Of a stretch of DNA of 64,000 bases, positions 17,666 to 27,098 are shown in pieces. The translations under genes were made by a program, and so were the position numbers. The notes beneath the pieces were generated by a model. The model was given only the letters and a program-made list of their open reading frames with translations, did no database searches and was not told the DNA's origin. Source of the DNA: Xanthomonas hortorum pv. pelargonii (GTDB lineage Bacteria > Pseudomonadota > Gammaproteobacteria > Xanthomonadales > Xanthomonadaceae); contig NZ_CP098604.1 in the NCBI RefSeq assembly GCF_024499015.1, forward strand, positions 1,116,001 to 1,180,000, written 5' to 3'. The stretch's first letter is position 1. Every line of letters begins with the position of its first letter.

Positions 17666-18715
17666 ATGGCTTCTACGCCCGCTTCATTATGCCTGCTGCG
17701 CCTGTCCGCCCTGGGTGACGTCACCCACGTGGTGCCGCTGGTGCGCACCTTGCAGGCGGGATTTCCAGCAAGCCAGCTGCATTGGATCATCGACAAGGCC
17801 GGGCTGAAGTTGCTCGACGGCCTGCCCGGTGTGCAGTTTCATGCCTACGACAAGCGCACCGGCATTGCCGGCATGCGCGCGCTGCGCCAGTCGCTGGCGC
17901 CGCTGGACCGCTTCGATGCCTTGCTGCAGATGCAGGTGGCCTTCCGCGCGAATGTGCTGTCGGCATTCGTGCCGGCGCGGCGGCGGATCGGCTACGACCG
18001 CAGCCGCTCCAAAGACCTGCACGGCCTGTTCGTCAACGAGCGCATCGCCGACCGCCCCGGCATCCATGTGCTCGACGCCATCGGCAGCTTCGCGCAGCCG
18101 CTCGGCTTGACCCAGACCCAGGTGCGCTGGGACCTGCCGGTTCCCGAGGATGCGCAGAGCTGGGCCCGCGCGCAGTGGGAGGACGACGGCCGCCCGGTGC
18201 TGATGATCTCGCCCTGCTCCAGCCACGCACGCCGCAACTGGTACCCAGACCGCCACGCGGCGCTGGCCGATCACGCCGCTGCGCAAGGCTGGCGAATCGT
18301 GCTGTGCGGTGGCCGCAGCGAGCTTGAACGCAGCACCGCCGATGCCATCGTCGCGGCCGCACGCACGCCGGTGCTGGACCTGGTCGGCAAGGACACGCTC
18401 AAGCAGCTCCCCGCCCTGCTCGCCCGCGCCGATCTGGTGGTCACACCGGATTCGGGCCCGATGCATATCGCCAATGCGATGGGCACCAAGGTGCTCGGCC
18501 TGCATGCAGCGAGCAACCCGCTGCGCAGCGGCCCGTATTCGGACGTGCGCTATTGTGTGGATCGTTACGATGCGGCCGCCCGCAAATACCTGGGCAAGCC
18601 GGCCGATCACCTGAAATGGGGCACCAAGATCGAGTTCGACGAGGTGATGTCGCTGATCACCGTGGACGATGCGATCGCTGCTTTCGAGCGTTATCGCACC
18701 GATCATCCGCGCTGA
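17666..18715 (+). CDS. Glycosyltransferase family 9 (heptosyltransferase-like)
   Basis: A 349-residue GT9 enzyme of lipopolysaccharide core assembly. The N-terminal LLRLSALGDVTHVVPLVRTL is the acceptor-domain signature, and the donor-site region VTPDSGPMHIANAMGTKVLGLHAASNP is the heptosyltransferase C-terminal motif. It may be the gene named opsX in Xanthomonas. I chose the ATG at 17666; longer frames run into kdkA on the other strand. The close divergent kdkA fits a shared LPS role. Confidence 0.88.
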   Translation: MASTPASLCLLRLSALGDVTHVVPLVRTLQAGFPASQLHWIIDKAGLKLLDGLPGVQFHAYDKRTGIAGMRALRQSLAPLDRFDALLQMQVAFRANVLSAFVPARRRIGYDRSRSKDLHGLFVNERIADRPGIHVLDAIGSFAQPLGLTQTQVRWDLPVPEDAQSWARAQWEDDGRPVLMISPCSSHARRNWYPDRHAALADHAAAQGWRIVLCGGRSELERSTADAIVAAARTPVLDLVGKDTLKQLPALLARADLVVTPDSGPMHIANAMGTKVLGLHAASNPLRSGPYSDVRYCVDRYDAAARKYLGKPADHLKWGTKIEFDEVMSLITVDDAIAAFERYRTDHPR

Positions 18716-18820
18716 GGAGCGGCGACGGATGGTCGCTCAAACAGGCGTTCAATCGCTTGAGCAAGCGGCGCGCACTGCGCCGTTGCTCGGCTGCCTAGGA
18801 GCAGCGCAAAGCATTAGCGC

Positions 18821-19225
18821 TCAGACACCCGTCGCGCGATAGTCCTGATACGACTTCTCTTCCACATACGACGACCCTAGCGCCAGGTTGATCTCTTTCT
18901 TGATGCGCGCGCGCTCGTCGTTTTCGATATAGACGCTGCGCGCCAGCTGCACGAATTCATCGTCGAAGGTCTGCGCCTGCTCCTTGAGACGGATGTCGTC
19001 TTCGATCACCCACAGCCGCTCGTTGACAGCCTTGAGCGCGGCACGCAAACGCACGATGTCGTGACCGGCGGCCGGATGCGCCATCCAGCTGATTTCCAGC
19101 GCAGACAGCTCGTTGCGCACATTGGTCAGCTTGGCCGCATCGCGCATGCGCTCGGACTTGATCTGCAGGATCGCGATCTTGTCGAGCAGCTCACCAAAGG
19201 ACACCGGCACCAGAATCTCGGACAT
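18821..19225 (-). CDS. DUF6165-like conserved protein
   Basis: A 134-residue mostly helical protein starting MSEILVPVSFGELLDKIAIL, with charged helices (IKSERMRDAAKL, IENDERARIKKEIN). It resembles DUF6165 proteins found near LPS glycosyltransferase genes; function unknown. It is convergent with the GT9 gene and followed upstream by tRNA-Ser. Confidence 0.75.
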   Translation of the reverse strand: MSEILVPVSFGELLDKIAILQIKSERMRDAAKLTNVRNELSALEISWMAHPAAGHDIVRLRAALKAVNERLWVIEDDIRLKEQAQTFDDEFVQLARSVYIENDERARIKKEINLALGSSYVEEKSYQDYRATGV

Positions 19226-19291
19226 GTCATGCCTCCAACGGATAGCAAAGGTGGAAGTGTAGGCATCGCACCGGCTGGCTGCGACCCATAA

Positions 19292-19316
19292 ACAAAAGCC
19301 CCCTTGCGGGGGCTAA
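19292..19316 (-). terminator. Intrinsic terminator after tRNA-Ser
   Basis: On the minus strand AGCCCCC-GCAA-GGGGGCT is followed by TTTTGTTT. It lies just downstream of the tRNA-Ser 3' end. Confidence 0.8.
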
Positions 19317-19324
19317 TGCGAATC

Positions 19325-19413
19325 TGGCGGAGAGGGGGATTCGAACCCCCGAGGCGCTATAAACGCCTGCCTGATTTCGAGTCAGGTACATTCAACCGCT
19401 CTGCCACCTCTCC
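19325..19413 (-). tRNA. tRNA-Ser (CGA)
   Basis: Starts GGAGAGGTGGCAGAGCGG, has anticodon CGA in the loop of CTGACTCGAAATCAG, a long variable arm typical of Ser, the T-loop GGTTCGAATCC, and an encoded CCA. Confidence 0.95.
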
Positions 19414-19610
19414 AGATGGTCCCCGGTGTCCCGGGGCCGTGAATCATACGGGCACAGGCGCCAAGCCACAAGCGGGCTGGGCAAGCTCGACACACTGCGC
19501 CATCCGGGCCCGGAGTGAACCCGCACTGCAGTACCGGCAAGCAGTCTGTTGCCGCTGGCCGGTCGGGCCGCGATGATGGTGGCGCATCTTTCCTCTGGCG
19601 ACCCGGCCCC

Positions 19611-20315
19611 ATGCTCGAATTCGGACATCTCACCCACGTCGGCCTGCGTCGCGACCTCAACGAGGACACGTACTACGGCGACAGCGAGCTGGGGTTATGG
19701 CTGGTCGCCGATGGCATGGGCGGGCATGCCTGCGGCGAAGTGGCCAGCGCGTTGGCGCGCGAAACCATCGTGCGCGAAGTGCGCGCCGGCACACCGCTGG
19801 CGCAGGCGGTGCGTATTGCCGATGAAGAAATCATCAAGACCTCGCGCCGCTGCAACGATACCTTGCCAATGGGCACCACCGTGGTCGCTGCCCGTGTGCT
19901 GAGCCAGCGCTTCGAAGTGGCCTGGGTCGGCGACAGCCGTGCCTATCTGTGGCGCGACGGCCGGCTCGCACAGCTGAGCCAGGACCATAGTTACGTACAG
20001 GAACTCATCGCGCAGGGCACGCTCACCAGCGAGCAGGCACGCGCGCATCCGCATCGCAACGTGGTGACCCAGGCGTTGGGCGTGACCGACCCGGCCCACC
20101 TCAATGTCGCCACCATGCAGGGCGAACTCAAATCCGGCATGCAGCTGCTGCTATGCAGCGACGGCCTGACCGAAGAAATCGACGACGCCACCATCGCCGC
20201 AACCTTGTCGCAAGCCGATTGCAGCGCGCAGGAATGCGTCGAATGCCTGGTCGCCGCCGCACTGGATGGCGGCGGCTCGGACAACATCACCGCGATTCTG
20301 GTACGTAGCTACTAA
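19611..20315 (+). CDS. PP2C-family protein serine/threonine phosphatase
   Basis: A 234-residue PPM/PP2C phosphatase. Metal-binding signatures are visible: RRDLNEDTYY at the start, LVADGMGGHACGE, AWVGDSRAYLWR, LLLCSDGLTEEID and the late GGSDNITAILV. No transmembrane segment. The partner kinase is not in the window. Its stop overlaps the dnaQ stop by 4 bases (convergent), so transcription of the two may collide. Confidence 0.92.
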   Translation: MLEFGHLTHVGLRRDLNEDTYYGDSELGLWLVADGMGGHACGEVASALARETIVREVRAGTPLAQAVRIADEEIIKTSRRCNDTLPMGTTVVAARVLSQRFEVAWVGDSRAYLWRDGRLAQLSQDHSYVQELIAQGTLTSEQARAHPHRNVVTQALGVTDPAHLNVATMQGELKSGMQLLLCSDGLTEEIDDATIAATLSQADCSAQECVECLVAAALDGGGSDNITAILVRSY

Positions 20316-21046
20316 CCGGCAGCGGCAACCTCTTCGACCGGCGCATCCCACAGCGCACGCCCGGCCTTCTTGCGCAACTGCGCCAGACGCGCCTCGTGCG
20401 CCTGCGACTCCGAGGCAGTCACCGCCACGCGCGGGCGCGGCAACAGCAGTGCCGGATCGAAGCTGATCATGCCGTCAGCGTCCTGTGTGCTCTGACCGGC
20501 ATCGGCGCTGGCAAACCCGATTTCCTCCTGGCCAGACGTCAGCGCGATATACACATCGGCCAGGATCTGCGCATCGAGCAAGGCGCCGTGCAACTGGCGA
20601 TGCGAATTATCCACGCCCAGACGTTTGCACAAGGCGTCCAATGAATTGCGCTGCCCCGGATAACGCTCGCGCGCCATCATCAAGGTATCCACCACGGTGG
20701 CGCGCTCGACGATGCGGCCGTAGTTGTCGCCCAGCAGCGACAGTTCGTTGTCCAGGAAGCCCAGATCGAACGCAGCGTTGTGGATGATCAGCTCCGCGCC
20801 GTCGATGTAGGCCAGAAACTCCTCCACCACATCGGCGAACAAGGGCTTGTCGGCCAGGAATTCCAGGGTCAACCCGGTCACTTCCTGCGCGCCGGGTTCG
20901 AAGTCGCAATCGGGCTTCAGATAGCGATGGAAGTTGTTGCCGCTGGGGCGCCGCTCCAGCAGCTCCACCGCACCGATTTCGACGACGCGGTTGCCCTTGC
21001 GCCATTCCAGGCCGGTGGTTTCGGTATCGAGAATGATCTGACGCAT
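20312..21046 (-). CDS. dnaQ: DNA polymerase III epsilon subunit (proofreading exonuclease)
   Basis: A 244-residue DEDDh 3'-5' exonuclease of the replicase. Exo I is LDTETTGLEW, Exo II is HNAAFDLGFLDNEL, and Exo III is HGALLDAQILADVY. The C-terminal tail that binds the alpha subunit follows. It lies 12 bases after rnhA; an rnhA-dnaQ pair is common in proteobacteria, here co-directional. Confidence 0.95.
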   Translation of the reverse strand: MRQIILDTETTGLEWRKGNRVVEIGAVELLERRPSGNNFHRYLKPDCDFEPGAQEVTGLTLEFLADKPLFADVVEEFLAYIDGAELIIHNAAFDLGFLDNELSLLGDNYGRIVERATVVDTLMMARERYPGQRNSLDALCKRLGVDNSHRQLHGALLDAQILADVYIALTSGQEEIGFASADAGQSTQDADGMISFDPALLLPRPRVAVTASESQAHEARLAQLRKKAGRALWDAPVEEVAAAG

Positions 21047-21058
21047 GAATCCTCTTGC

Positions 21059-21511
21059 TTATTGTGTTGCCAGGCCGCCGCGCTGGGCAATGGCCTGATT
21101 GCGGGCAAGCACGTCGACGCGCTCGTTATCCGGGTCGCCATTGTGGCCTTTCACCCAACGCCAATCGATGCTGTGACGCTGCGTGGCCGCGTGCAGCCGC
21201 TCCCACAGTTCACGATTCTTGACCGGGTCGCCGCCGGCAGTTTTCCAGCCGCGCCGCACCCAGCCGGACATCCATTCGGTGATGCCCTGGCGCACGTATT
21301 GCGAGTCGGTATGCAGCACGATCTGGCATGGCTCGGTGAGCGTTTCCAACGCCATGATCGCCGCCATCAACTCCATGCGGTTGTTGGTGGAGGTGGCTTC
21401 GCCGCCGGCCAATTCCTTCTCGCGGCCGTTGTAACGCAACAGGGCCGCCCAACCGCCCGGCCCGGGATTGCCGAGGCAGGAGCCGTCGGTATGCACTTCA
21501 ATTGATTTCAT
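21059..21511 (-). CDS. rnhA: Ribonuclease HI
   Basis: A 150-residue RNase H that removes RNA from RNA-DNA hybrids. Catalytic acidic residues sit in [21 protein letters not shown] and LHTDSQYV, with the late Asp in GDPDNERVD. It continues into dnaQ with a 12-base gap and follows the methyltransferase gene. Confidence 0.96.
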   Translation of the reverse strand: MKSIEVHTDGSCLGNPGPGGWAALLRYNGREKELAGGEATSTNNRMELMAAIMALETLTEPCQIVLHTDSQYVRQGITEWMSGWVRRGWKTAGGDPVKNRELWERLHAATQRHSIDWRWVKGHNGDPDNERVDVLARNQAIAQRGGLATQ

Positions 21512-21542
21512 CAGCTTCTGGTGTTTGGAAAGTAATCAGTCG

Positions 21543-22199
21543 TCAGATCGTGGCCACGGGCTGTGGCCAGCGCGAGGGCATTGCGATCGGGGTCGGGCCG
21601 ATCGAAGCGGCGGCACGCTTTTCCACTTCGAGTAAATACACCGCGCGCCAGGGTGCGCGGCCAGGGCCGGAGGGGCCACTTCCGGTACGCCAGATCGGCC
21701 CCAGGTAACGTTCCTGGTCCACGCATTGCAGCCCCGCACGTTGCGCCAGCAACCGCCAGCGATCCGGCCGCAGGGCGACCGGACCACGTCGCGCCCAGCG
21801 AAAGCGGTAGGGGCTCATCGGATTGAGCGTGAATAGCCACAGCCGGCCGCCGGGCATCAGCAGCCGCTCGCATTCGGCCAAAAATTCCGCCGCGCCGCCG
21901 ACCACCGCATGCTGCACCACAATCGCCTGCAGGCTCTCGGCCGGCAACGGGAACGGCATCGCGCAACGCGCATCGCCAGCGAAGCGCCCCGCGCTGCGAT
22001 ACAAGCGCAAACCACGCCCCTGCAACGCCTCGCGCGGCGGCAGGTCGGTGGTTGGCGTCAGCCACAACCAGGGCTGCGACGGACGCGTTTGCAGCGCCGC
22101 CAGCGCCACTTGGCGCTCCAGCTGGAGCAGACTGCGCCCCGCGCCTGTTTCAAACCAGGATGAGACGCCAGCTTGACGGGAGAAGGGCGTGGCAGGCAT
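21543..22199 (-). CDS. SAM-dependent methyltransferase-like protein
   Basis: A 218-residue protein with a class I methyltransferase C-terminal half (FLAECERLLMPGGRLWLFTLNP is the typical post-motif strand), but a poorly conserved N-terminal glycine loop, so substrate and activity are uncertain. The start at 22199 is 12 bases from the divergent gloB start, so the two genes share a promoter region. Confidence 0.75.
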   Translation of the reverse strand: MPATPFSRQAGVSSWFETGAGRSLLQLERQVALAALQTRPSQPWLWLTPTTDLPPREALQGRGLRLYRSAGRFAGDARCAMPFPLPAESLQAIVVQHAVVGGAAEFLAECERLLMPGGRLWLFTLNPMSPYRFRWARRGPVALRPDRWRLLAQRAGLQCVDQERYLGPIWRTGSGPSGPGRAPWRAVYLLEVEKRAAASIGPTPIAMPSRWPQPVATI

Positions 22200-22211
22200 G
22201 GTCCCAATTCT

Positions 22212-22979
22212 ATGCGACTGACCGCCCTGCCCGCATTCGAAGACAACTACATCTGGGCGCTGGTCGCTGCGGATGGCCGCGCTGTCATCGTCGACCCCGG
22301 TCAGGCAGAGCCGGTGTTCGCTGCGGCAGAGCGCGAAGGATTCACTCCCAGCGCCGTGTTGCTCACCCACCACCATGCCGACCACATCGGCGGCGTGGCG
22401 GCATTGCAGCAGCGCTGGCCGGACCTGGAACTGTTCGGCCCTGCCGACGAACGCAGTCCCGCCGATGCCCGCCAGGTAGGACAAGGCGAGCGCTTGACTC
22501 TGCTTGGCATGGGCTTTGAAGTGCTCGAGGTGCCGGGCCACACCCGCAGCCACATCGCCTTTGTCACCGACGAGCATCTGTTCAGCGGTGATACGCTGTT
22601 CAGCCTAGGCTGTGGGCGGATGTTCGAAGGTACCGCTCCTCAGATGTTCGACTCGTTGCAACGCCTGGCCTCTCTGCCCGGCGAAACGCTTGTGTGTTGC
22701 GGCCACGAATATACGTTGGCCAACGCGTCCTTCGCGCTGCACGTCGATCCCACCAACGCTGCCTTGCAGCGCCGTCAACAGGAAGCCCAGGCCATGCGTC
22801 AAGCAGCCCGTCCTACCCTGCCGATTTCGCTCAAGAGTGAACTGGCCACCAACCCTTTTCTCCGTACCAGCAGTCCCGAGATTCGCGCCGCAGTCGCAGC
22901 GCGCGCATCTGGCGCACTTTCCTCCGATGTAGATGTTTTCGCCGAACTTCGGCGCTGGAAAGACGAATTTCGCGCATGA
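22212..22979 (+). CDS. gloB: Hydroxyacylglutathione hydrolase (glyoxalase II)
   Basis: A 255-residue metallo-beta-lactamase-fold thioesterase that finishes methylglyoxal detoxification. Metal motif LLTHHHADHIGG, then VPGHTRSHIAF, LFSGDTLFSLGCGRMFEG, and CCGHEYTLAN with the substrate-side C-terminus NPFLR. Its stop overlaps the mltD start (ATGA). Confidence 0.94.
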   Translation: MRLTALPAFEDNYIWALVAADGRAVIVDPGQAEPVFAAAEREGFTPSAVLLTHHHADHIGGVAALQQRWPDLELFGPADERSPADARQVGQGERLTLLGMGFEVLEVPGHTRSHIAFVTDEHLFSGDTLFSLGCGRMFEGTAPQMFDSLQRLASLPGETLVCCGHEYTLANASFALHVDPTNAALQRRQQEAQAMRQAARPTLPISLKSELATNPFLRTSSPEIRAAVAARASGALSSDVDVFAELRRWKDEFRA

Positions 22980-24154
22980 GGCGCTTGCTTTTGGCAGCGT
23001 TGGCCGCCTGTGCGGCCATTGCACCAGCAGCCGCATCGCCCGTCGACGCAAGCCGCCCCACACCCACAGTCAGCTCGACGACGCCGCCAGCCGCACCCAG
23101 CCTGCGCAATGGTCAGGACATCTTTTCGTCGTTTCTGGACGGGCGTGCAGATCCAGGCTGCGATAGCGAGCACAGCGACACGCGTTGGGAACAGCACTTC
23201 TCGCGCGCACCAGCCCGTCTGGCCGACGATGCACAGGATGTCCTGCCGCTGTTCGGCTACGTGGTCGACGAGCTGCGCAAGGCCGACATGCCGACCGAGT
23301 TTGCGCTGATTCCTTTTGTGGAAAGCGGCTACCGCCCGGGCGCCCGCAATGGTAGCGGACCGGCCGGCTTGTGGCAGTTCATCGCCACCACTGCGCGCAA
23401 CCACCATGTGCCGGTTGGCGCGCAATACGACGGCCGCCTCTCGGCAGTGGATTCCACCACCGCTGCGGTACGTTATCTCAAGACGCTTTACGGCATGTTC
23501 GGCGGCGATTGGCGCCTGGCGCTGATGGCCTACAACGCTGGCGAGTACCGTGTGCTGCAGGCGATGCGCACGGCCGGTATGAACGCGCAGAACGCGCGTC
23601 CGTCCGAGCTGCCCGGCATGTCCAAGGTCACCTATGAGTATGTCGAAAAGCTGCACGCGCTCGCCTGTGTACTCGACCACGCGCAACAGCAAGGCAACCT
23701 GCTGACCTCGCTCGACCGCCCGGTTCCCGTACTGACCGAACACGCGTTGCCGGTTGGCACCAGCCTCAACGCCTGGGCCGGACAGCGCGCCATCGAGCCG
23801 CAGCTGCTCGCCCGGCTGAATCCGGCATTGGCCAGCGCACGTGCTGCGCCAAGTGGTGTGCATGTACTTGCCCCAGTCGCAGCAGCACAGCCCGGCTCGG
23901 CCGGTGCCGTAGTCGCATCCGCTGATGTGGGCAGGATTGCCGAGACCAACGATGCCGCGCCTACGGTGGTCGCCACGACTGCCAGGACGTCGAACGCGCA
24001 AGCGCGTACGCATACGGTGCGTAACGGCGAGTCCGCCTGGGCCATTGCGCGCCGCTACGGCGTGACTGTGGCGACGCTGCTTGCCAGCAATGGGCTGGAC
24101 AAGCGTGCGGTGCTGAAGCCGGGCATGGTGTTGTCTTTCGACGACAGGCCTTAA
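22976..24154 (+). CDS. mltD: Membrane-bound lytic murein transglycosylase D
   Basis: A 392-residue cell-wall enzyme cleaving peptidoglycan glycan strands. It has an N-terminal signal peptide (LLLAALAACAAIAPAAA), an SLT domain with the catalytic Glu in LIPFVESGYRPGA and GPAGLWQFI, then AYNAGEYRVL. One C-terminal LysM domain (HTVRNGESAWAIARRYGV) binds peptidoglycan; many MltD proteins have two. Coupled to gloB by a 4-base overlap. Confidence 0.92.
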   Translation: MRRLLLAALAACAAIAPAAASPVDASRPTPTVSSTTPPAAPSLRNGQDIFSSFLDGRADPGCDSEHSDTRWEQHFSRAPARLADDAQDVLPLFGYVVDELRKADMPTEFALIPFVESGYRPGARNGSGPAGLWQFIATTARNHHVPVGAQYDGRLSAVDSTTAAVRYLKTLYGMFGGDWRLALMAYNAGEYRVLQAMRTAGMNAQNARPSELPGMSKVTYEYVEKLHALACVLDHAQQQGNLLTSLDRPVPVLTEHALPVGTSLNAWAGQRAIEPQLLARLNPALASARAAPSGVHVLAPVAAAQPGSAGAVVASADVGRIAETNDAAPTVVATTARTSNAQARTHTVRNGESAWAIARRYGVTVATLLASNGLDKRAVLKPGMVLSFDDRP

Positions 24155-24546
24155 GCCGACACAACGCAGCCTACGTAGTAATCCACTTGGTCCGCAGCGA
24201 CATCGCGCCTGCCACCGTCGCTCGCATGACGTTCTAGACAGCCAGCATCACCGTGATCAGGATTGCCTGGTGCAGCAGCTGCTGCACGCTTGAACGCCTG
24301 GGCGAAACTGCCGGCGACACAGCAGGCGTGCTGAAATAATCGAACGGCAATGGGCCACCCCATTCAATCGACTGCGAACTGCGTGGCCACGCGCGCTCGT
24401 CAGCATGTGGGCAGCATTAGAGAGCAGTCTTTCTAGCGCTCTTGAACCAGCAGACACACCATCGACCCCGACCCCGAAGACATCGGCCGAGTACGTCAAA
24501 CGCACCTACAAGGCCTCAGCCCCACGGCACGCACAGATATCCCAAA
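24155..24546. other. Intergenic stretch with no recognisable gene
   Basis: Between mltD and the ppiD terminator. Only short unsupported frames; no tRNA, known RNA or clear repeat seen. Confidence 0.5.
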
Positions 24547-24573
24547 GAAAAAGCCCGGTCACCCGGGCTTTCT
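24547..24573 (-). terminator. Intrinsic terminator after ppiD
   Basis: AAGCCCGG-TCA-CCCGGGCTT pairs perfectly. On the minus strand it is followed by TTTTTCTTT, about 30 bases past the ppiD stop. Confidence 0.85.
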
Positions 24574-24600
24574 CGTCTTCACCAGCTGAAGAAGACAGCC

Positions 24601-26571
24601 TTACAGCTGCGCCTCTTCGATCTGGATCTTGTAACGCTTGCGCATTTCCTTGACGTACGCCTGCGCCGCGTTGTTGCCATCGATCTGGCTCAGCTGTTCG
24701 CGCAGCATGGTCTGCTGCTCGGCCGGCATCTGCTTCAGGTCGCCCGGCGTGGCCTTGGCGATGACGAAGACCGCAAAGCGCCCGCCGTCCAGCTCCACCT
24801 TGCCGACCGACGGCTTGCCTTCGGTCGGGCGCGGCGCGCTGAAGATGGCACGGTTTGCCGCCGGTGTCGGGATCGGCGCGGTGCGCGGCAGGCCGGGGAT
24901 CGGCTGCACCTGCAGCTTCTCGCTGGCCGCAAGCGCCTGCAACGTTTCGCCCTTCTGCACCCGCGCCAACACTGCATCGGCAGCCGCCGCCGCCGCCTTC
25001 TCGGTGCGGTCGGTATGGATCGCCGCAATCACCTTGTCGCGCACCTTGTCCAACGGCAACGCCTGCTCGGCGCTGTGATTGGTCACACGCAACACCACAC
25101 TGTGATTGGGCGCAATGGTGATCGGGTCGCTCACCGTGCCGTCCTGCACCAGCGTCTCGGAGAATGCCGAACGCAGCACCGCCGGATTGGCCGCGATACC
25201 ACTGGCATCGGCGCGCGAGAACGGGCCCAGCGTCTGCACCGGCAGACCGACCTGCTTGGCCGCTGGCTCCAACGCGGTGGGATTCTTGTAGACCTGATCC
25301 ACCAACTTGCCGCTCACATCGGCAAACGCCTTGTCGGCATCGGCCTTGAGCTGCTCGGCAGCGAGTTGATCGCGCACCTGCTCGAACGACTTGCCCTGGC
25401 CGCCCTTGACCTCGCGCAGCTGGATCACGTGGTAACCGAACTCGCTCTTGATCGGGCCAACCACATCGCCAGCCTTCATTGCGAACAACGCGTCTTCGAA
25501 CGGCTTGACCATCGTGCCCTTCTCGACCCACCCCAGATCGCCACCAGCCCCCTTGGAGCCCGGATCCTGCGAGTTGGCCTTCGCCAATGCAGCAAAATCG
25601 GCGCCCGGCTGCTTGGCTTCTGCGGCGAGCTTGGCTGCCTTCGCTTCGGCAGCCTTCTGCGCGGCGGGGTCGCTGCCAGCGCTGATCAGGATGTGCGAAG
25701 TCAGACGCTGGTCCGGCTCGACAAAGCGGCCCTTCTCTTCTTCATAGCGCTTGCGCAAGGTCGCCTCGTCGGCGGCGGTTGCCGGCGGCAACTTGGCCGC
25801 ATTGATCTCGACGTACTCGATCGTCACGGTCTCAGGCTGACGGAAATCCTGCGCATGCCCGTCGTACCACTGCTTGATCTGCGCATCGCTGACCGGCGCG
25901 GTGTCTGCAGCCGGTGGCGGCAGCATCGCCAGCTCCACGTCGCGCGTTTCGCCCATCAGCTTGAGCAGGCGCTCGAACTCGGCCTTGGTCGCAAAGCCCG
26001 ACTCGGCAATCGCCTGCGGAATCACCGACTGCTGCAAGCTGTCGCGCACCAATGCGTCGAACTGCGCCGGCGTGCGCGGTGGCGTGCCTTGTGCGAGCGC
26101 GGCGCGGTACTGGTCGGGGCTGAATTTGCCATCGACCTGGAACGCCTGAATGCCGGTGATGTAATCGCGCACCGTCGCATCGCCGATCACGATGCCGGCA
26201 TCTTCGGCACCTAGACGCACGACTTGCTCGTCAACCAGTTGATCGAGCACCTGCAGCTTGTTTTCGCGCGATTCGAACGTGCGCGGGTCGAAATTCTCGC
26301 CCTGGCGCTGACGCTCCTGCATACGCGCCTGCTCGAAGCGTGCGCGGAAATCCTGCGTACTGATTTCATGGTGCTGCCACAGCAGCGACACCGGCCACCA
26401 GGAAGGTGCCGATTTCCACCATGTGGGCGGCGCCTGCACCTTGGCCACGTTGTTGGCGCCAATGCCGCCGAGGTAGCTGTTGTCGATGACGAACAGGAAC
26501 GGAATCATCAGCAACCCCAGGATGGCGGTAGCGATCCAGCCTGACGTCTTGTCGCGAAGTTTCTGCAGCAT
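24601..26571 (-). CDS. ppiD: Periplasmic folding factor PpiD (SurA/parvulin type)
   Basis: A 656-residue inner-membrane-anchored chaperone. The N-terminal membrane segment is GWIATAILGLLMIPFLFVI, followed by a SurA-like helical region. The parvulin domain starts about residue 290 (SHILISAG) and includes GGDLGWVEKGTMVKPFEDAL and FGYHVIQL. I used the ATG at 26571 (MLQKLRDKT), which places the anchor at residues 11-30; the longer frame is unlike the family. It lies downstream of the tig-clp-lon-hupB block, the usual order. Confidence 0.93.
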   Translation of the reverse strand: MLQKLRDKTSGWIATAILGLLMIPFLFVIDNSYLGGIGANNVAKVQAPPTWWKSAPSWWPVSLLWQHHEISTQDFRARFEQARMQERQRQGENFDPRTFESRENKLQVLDQLVDEQVVRLGAEDAGIVIGDATVRDYITGIQAFQVDGKFSPDQYRAALAQGTPPRTPAQFDALVRDSLQQSVIPQAIAESGFATKAEFERLLKLMGETRDVELAMLPPPAADTAPVSDAQIKQWYDGHAQDFRQPETVTIEYVEINAAKLPPATAADEATLRKRYEEEKGRFVEPDQRLTSHILISAGSDPAAQKAAEAKAAKLAAEAKQPGADFAALAKANSQDPGSKGAGGDLGWVEKGTMVKPFEDALFAMKAGDVVGPIKSEFGYHVIQLREVKGGQGKSFEQVRDQLAAEQLKADADKAFADVSGKLVDQVYKNPTALEPAAKQVGLPVQTLGPFSRADASGIAANPAVLRSAFSETLVQDGTVSDPITIAPNHSVVLRVTNHSAEQALPLDKVRDKVIAAIHTDRTEKAAAAAADAVLARVQKGETLQALAASEKLQVQPIPGLPRTAPIPTPAANRAIFSAPRPTEGKPSVGKVELDGGRFAVFVIAKATPGDLKQMPAEQQTMLREQLSQIDGNNAAQAYVKEMRKRYKIQIEEAQL

Positions 26572-26693
26572 TGGCAAATCACGGCCTGTGGGCGAGCCGC
26601 GCAGTGTAACGCGCTTGGCGCCGAGCACCCAGCCCAATGCTCCACGCCATCGGCCGCGATGCGCTATTCAACGCGTAACCTTTGGCAATGCTG

Positions 26694-26730
26694 CAAAAAA
26701 AAGCCCCCGGCACAAGGCCGAGGGCTTTCG
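26694..26730 (-). terminator. Terminator after tRNA-Asp copy 1
   Basis: On the minus strand AAGCCCTCGGCC-TTGT-GCCGGGGGCTT is followed by eight T. Confidence 0.85.
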
Positions 26731-26736
26731 TATAAC

Positions 26737-26813
26737 TGGCGGAGCGGACGGGACTCGAACCCGCGACCTCCGGCGTGACAGGCCAGCATTCTAACCAGCT
26801 GAACTACCGCTCC
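26737..26813 (-). tRNA. tRNA-Asp (GTC), copy 1
   Basis: Starts GGAGCGGTAGTTCAGCTGG, anticodon GTC in GCCTGTCACG, T-loop GGGTTCGAGTCCC, CCA encoded. Same sequence as the second copy at 26908. Confidence 0.95.
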
Positions 26814-26873
26814 GCTTTAAACTTGGACTTTTTTCTCTGCAGCATTCGCAGTACGAATGATGTGGAGAAAACG

Positions 26874-26899
26874 AAGCCCCCAATTGCTCAGGGGCTTCG
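26874..26899 (-). terminator. Hairpin after tRNA-Asp copy 2
   Basis: GAAGCCCC-CAATTGCTCA-GGGGCTTC lies between the two tRNA-Asp genes. The following T run is weak, so it may be a processing or termination hairpin. Confidence 0.55.
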
Positions 26900-26907
26900 G
26901 GTGTAAC

Positions 26908-26984
26908 TGGCGGAGCGGACGGGACTCGAACCCGCGACCTCCGGCGTGACAGGCCAGCATTCTAACCAGCTGAACTACCGCTCC
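26908..26984 (-). tRNA. tRNA-Asp (GTC), copy 2
   Basis: Identical in sequence to the copy at 26737. Transcribed in the same direction, after tRNA-Val. Confidence 0.95.
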
Positions 26985-27012
26985 GCGCTTTAAACGTTTG
27001 CCTGGTGCTTAA

Positions 27013-27087
27013 TGGTGGGTGCTGAGGGTTTCGAACCCCCGACCCTCTCCGTGTAAGGGAGACGCTCTACCGCTGAGCTAAGCACCC
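27013..27087 (-). tRNA. tRNA-Val (TAC)
   Basis: Starts GGGTGCTTAGCTCAGCGG, anticodon TAC in CCCTTACACG, T-loop GGGTTCGAAACCC, CCA encoded. Eleven bases after the hupB stop, so probably co-transcribed with it. Confidence 0.95.
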
Positions 27088-27098
27088 TAGCGAGTCGA

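Noticed and set aside
19325..19413. tRNA-Ser (CGA) as the source of the 13591 attachment copy
   Set aside because: Its 3' end differs by two bases from the copy, and it lies on the opposite strand inside core DNA.
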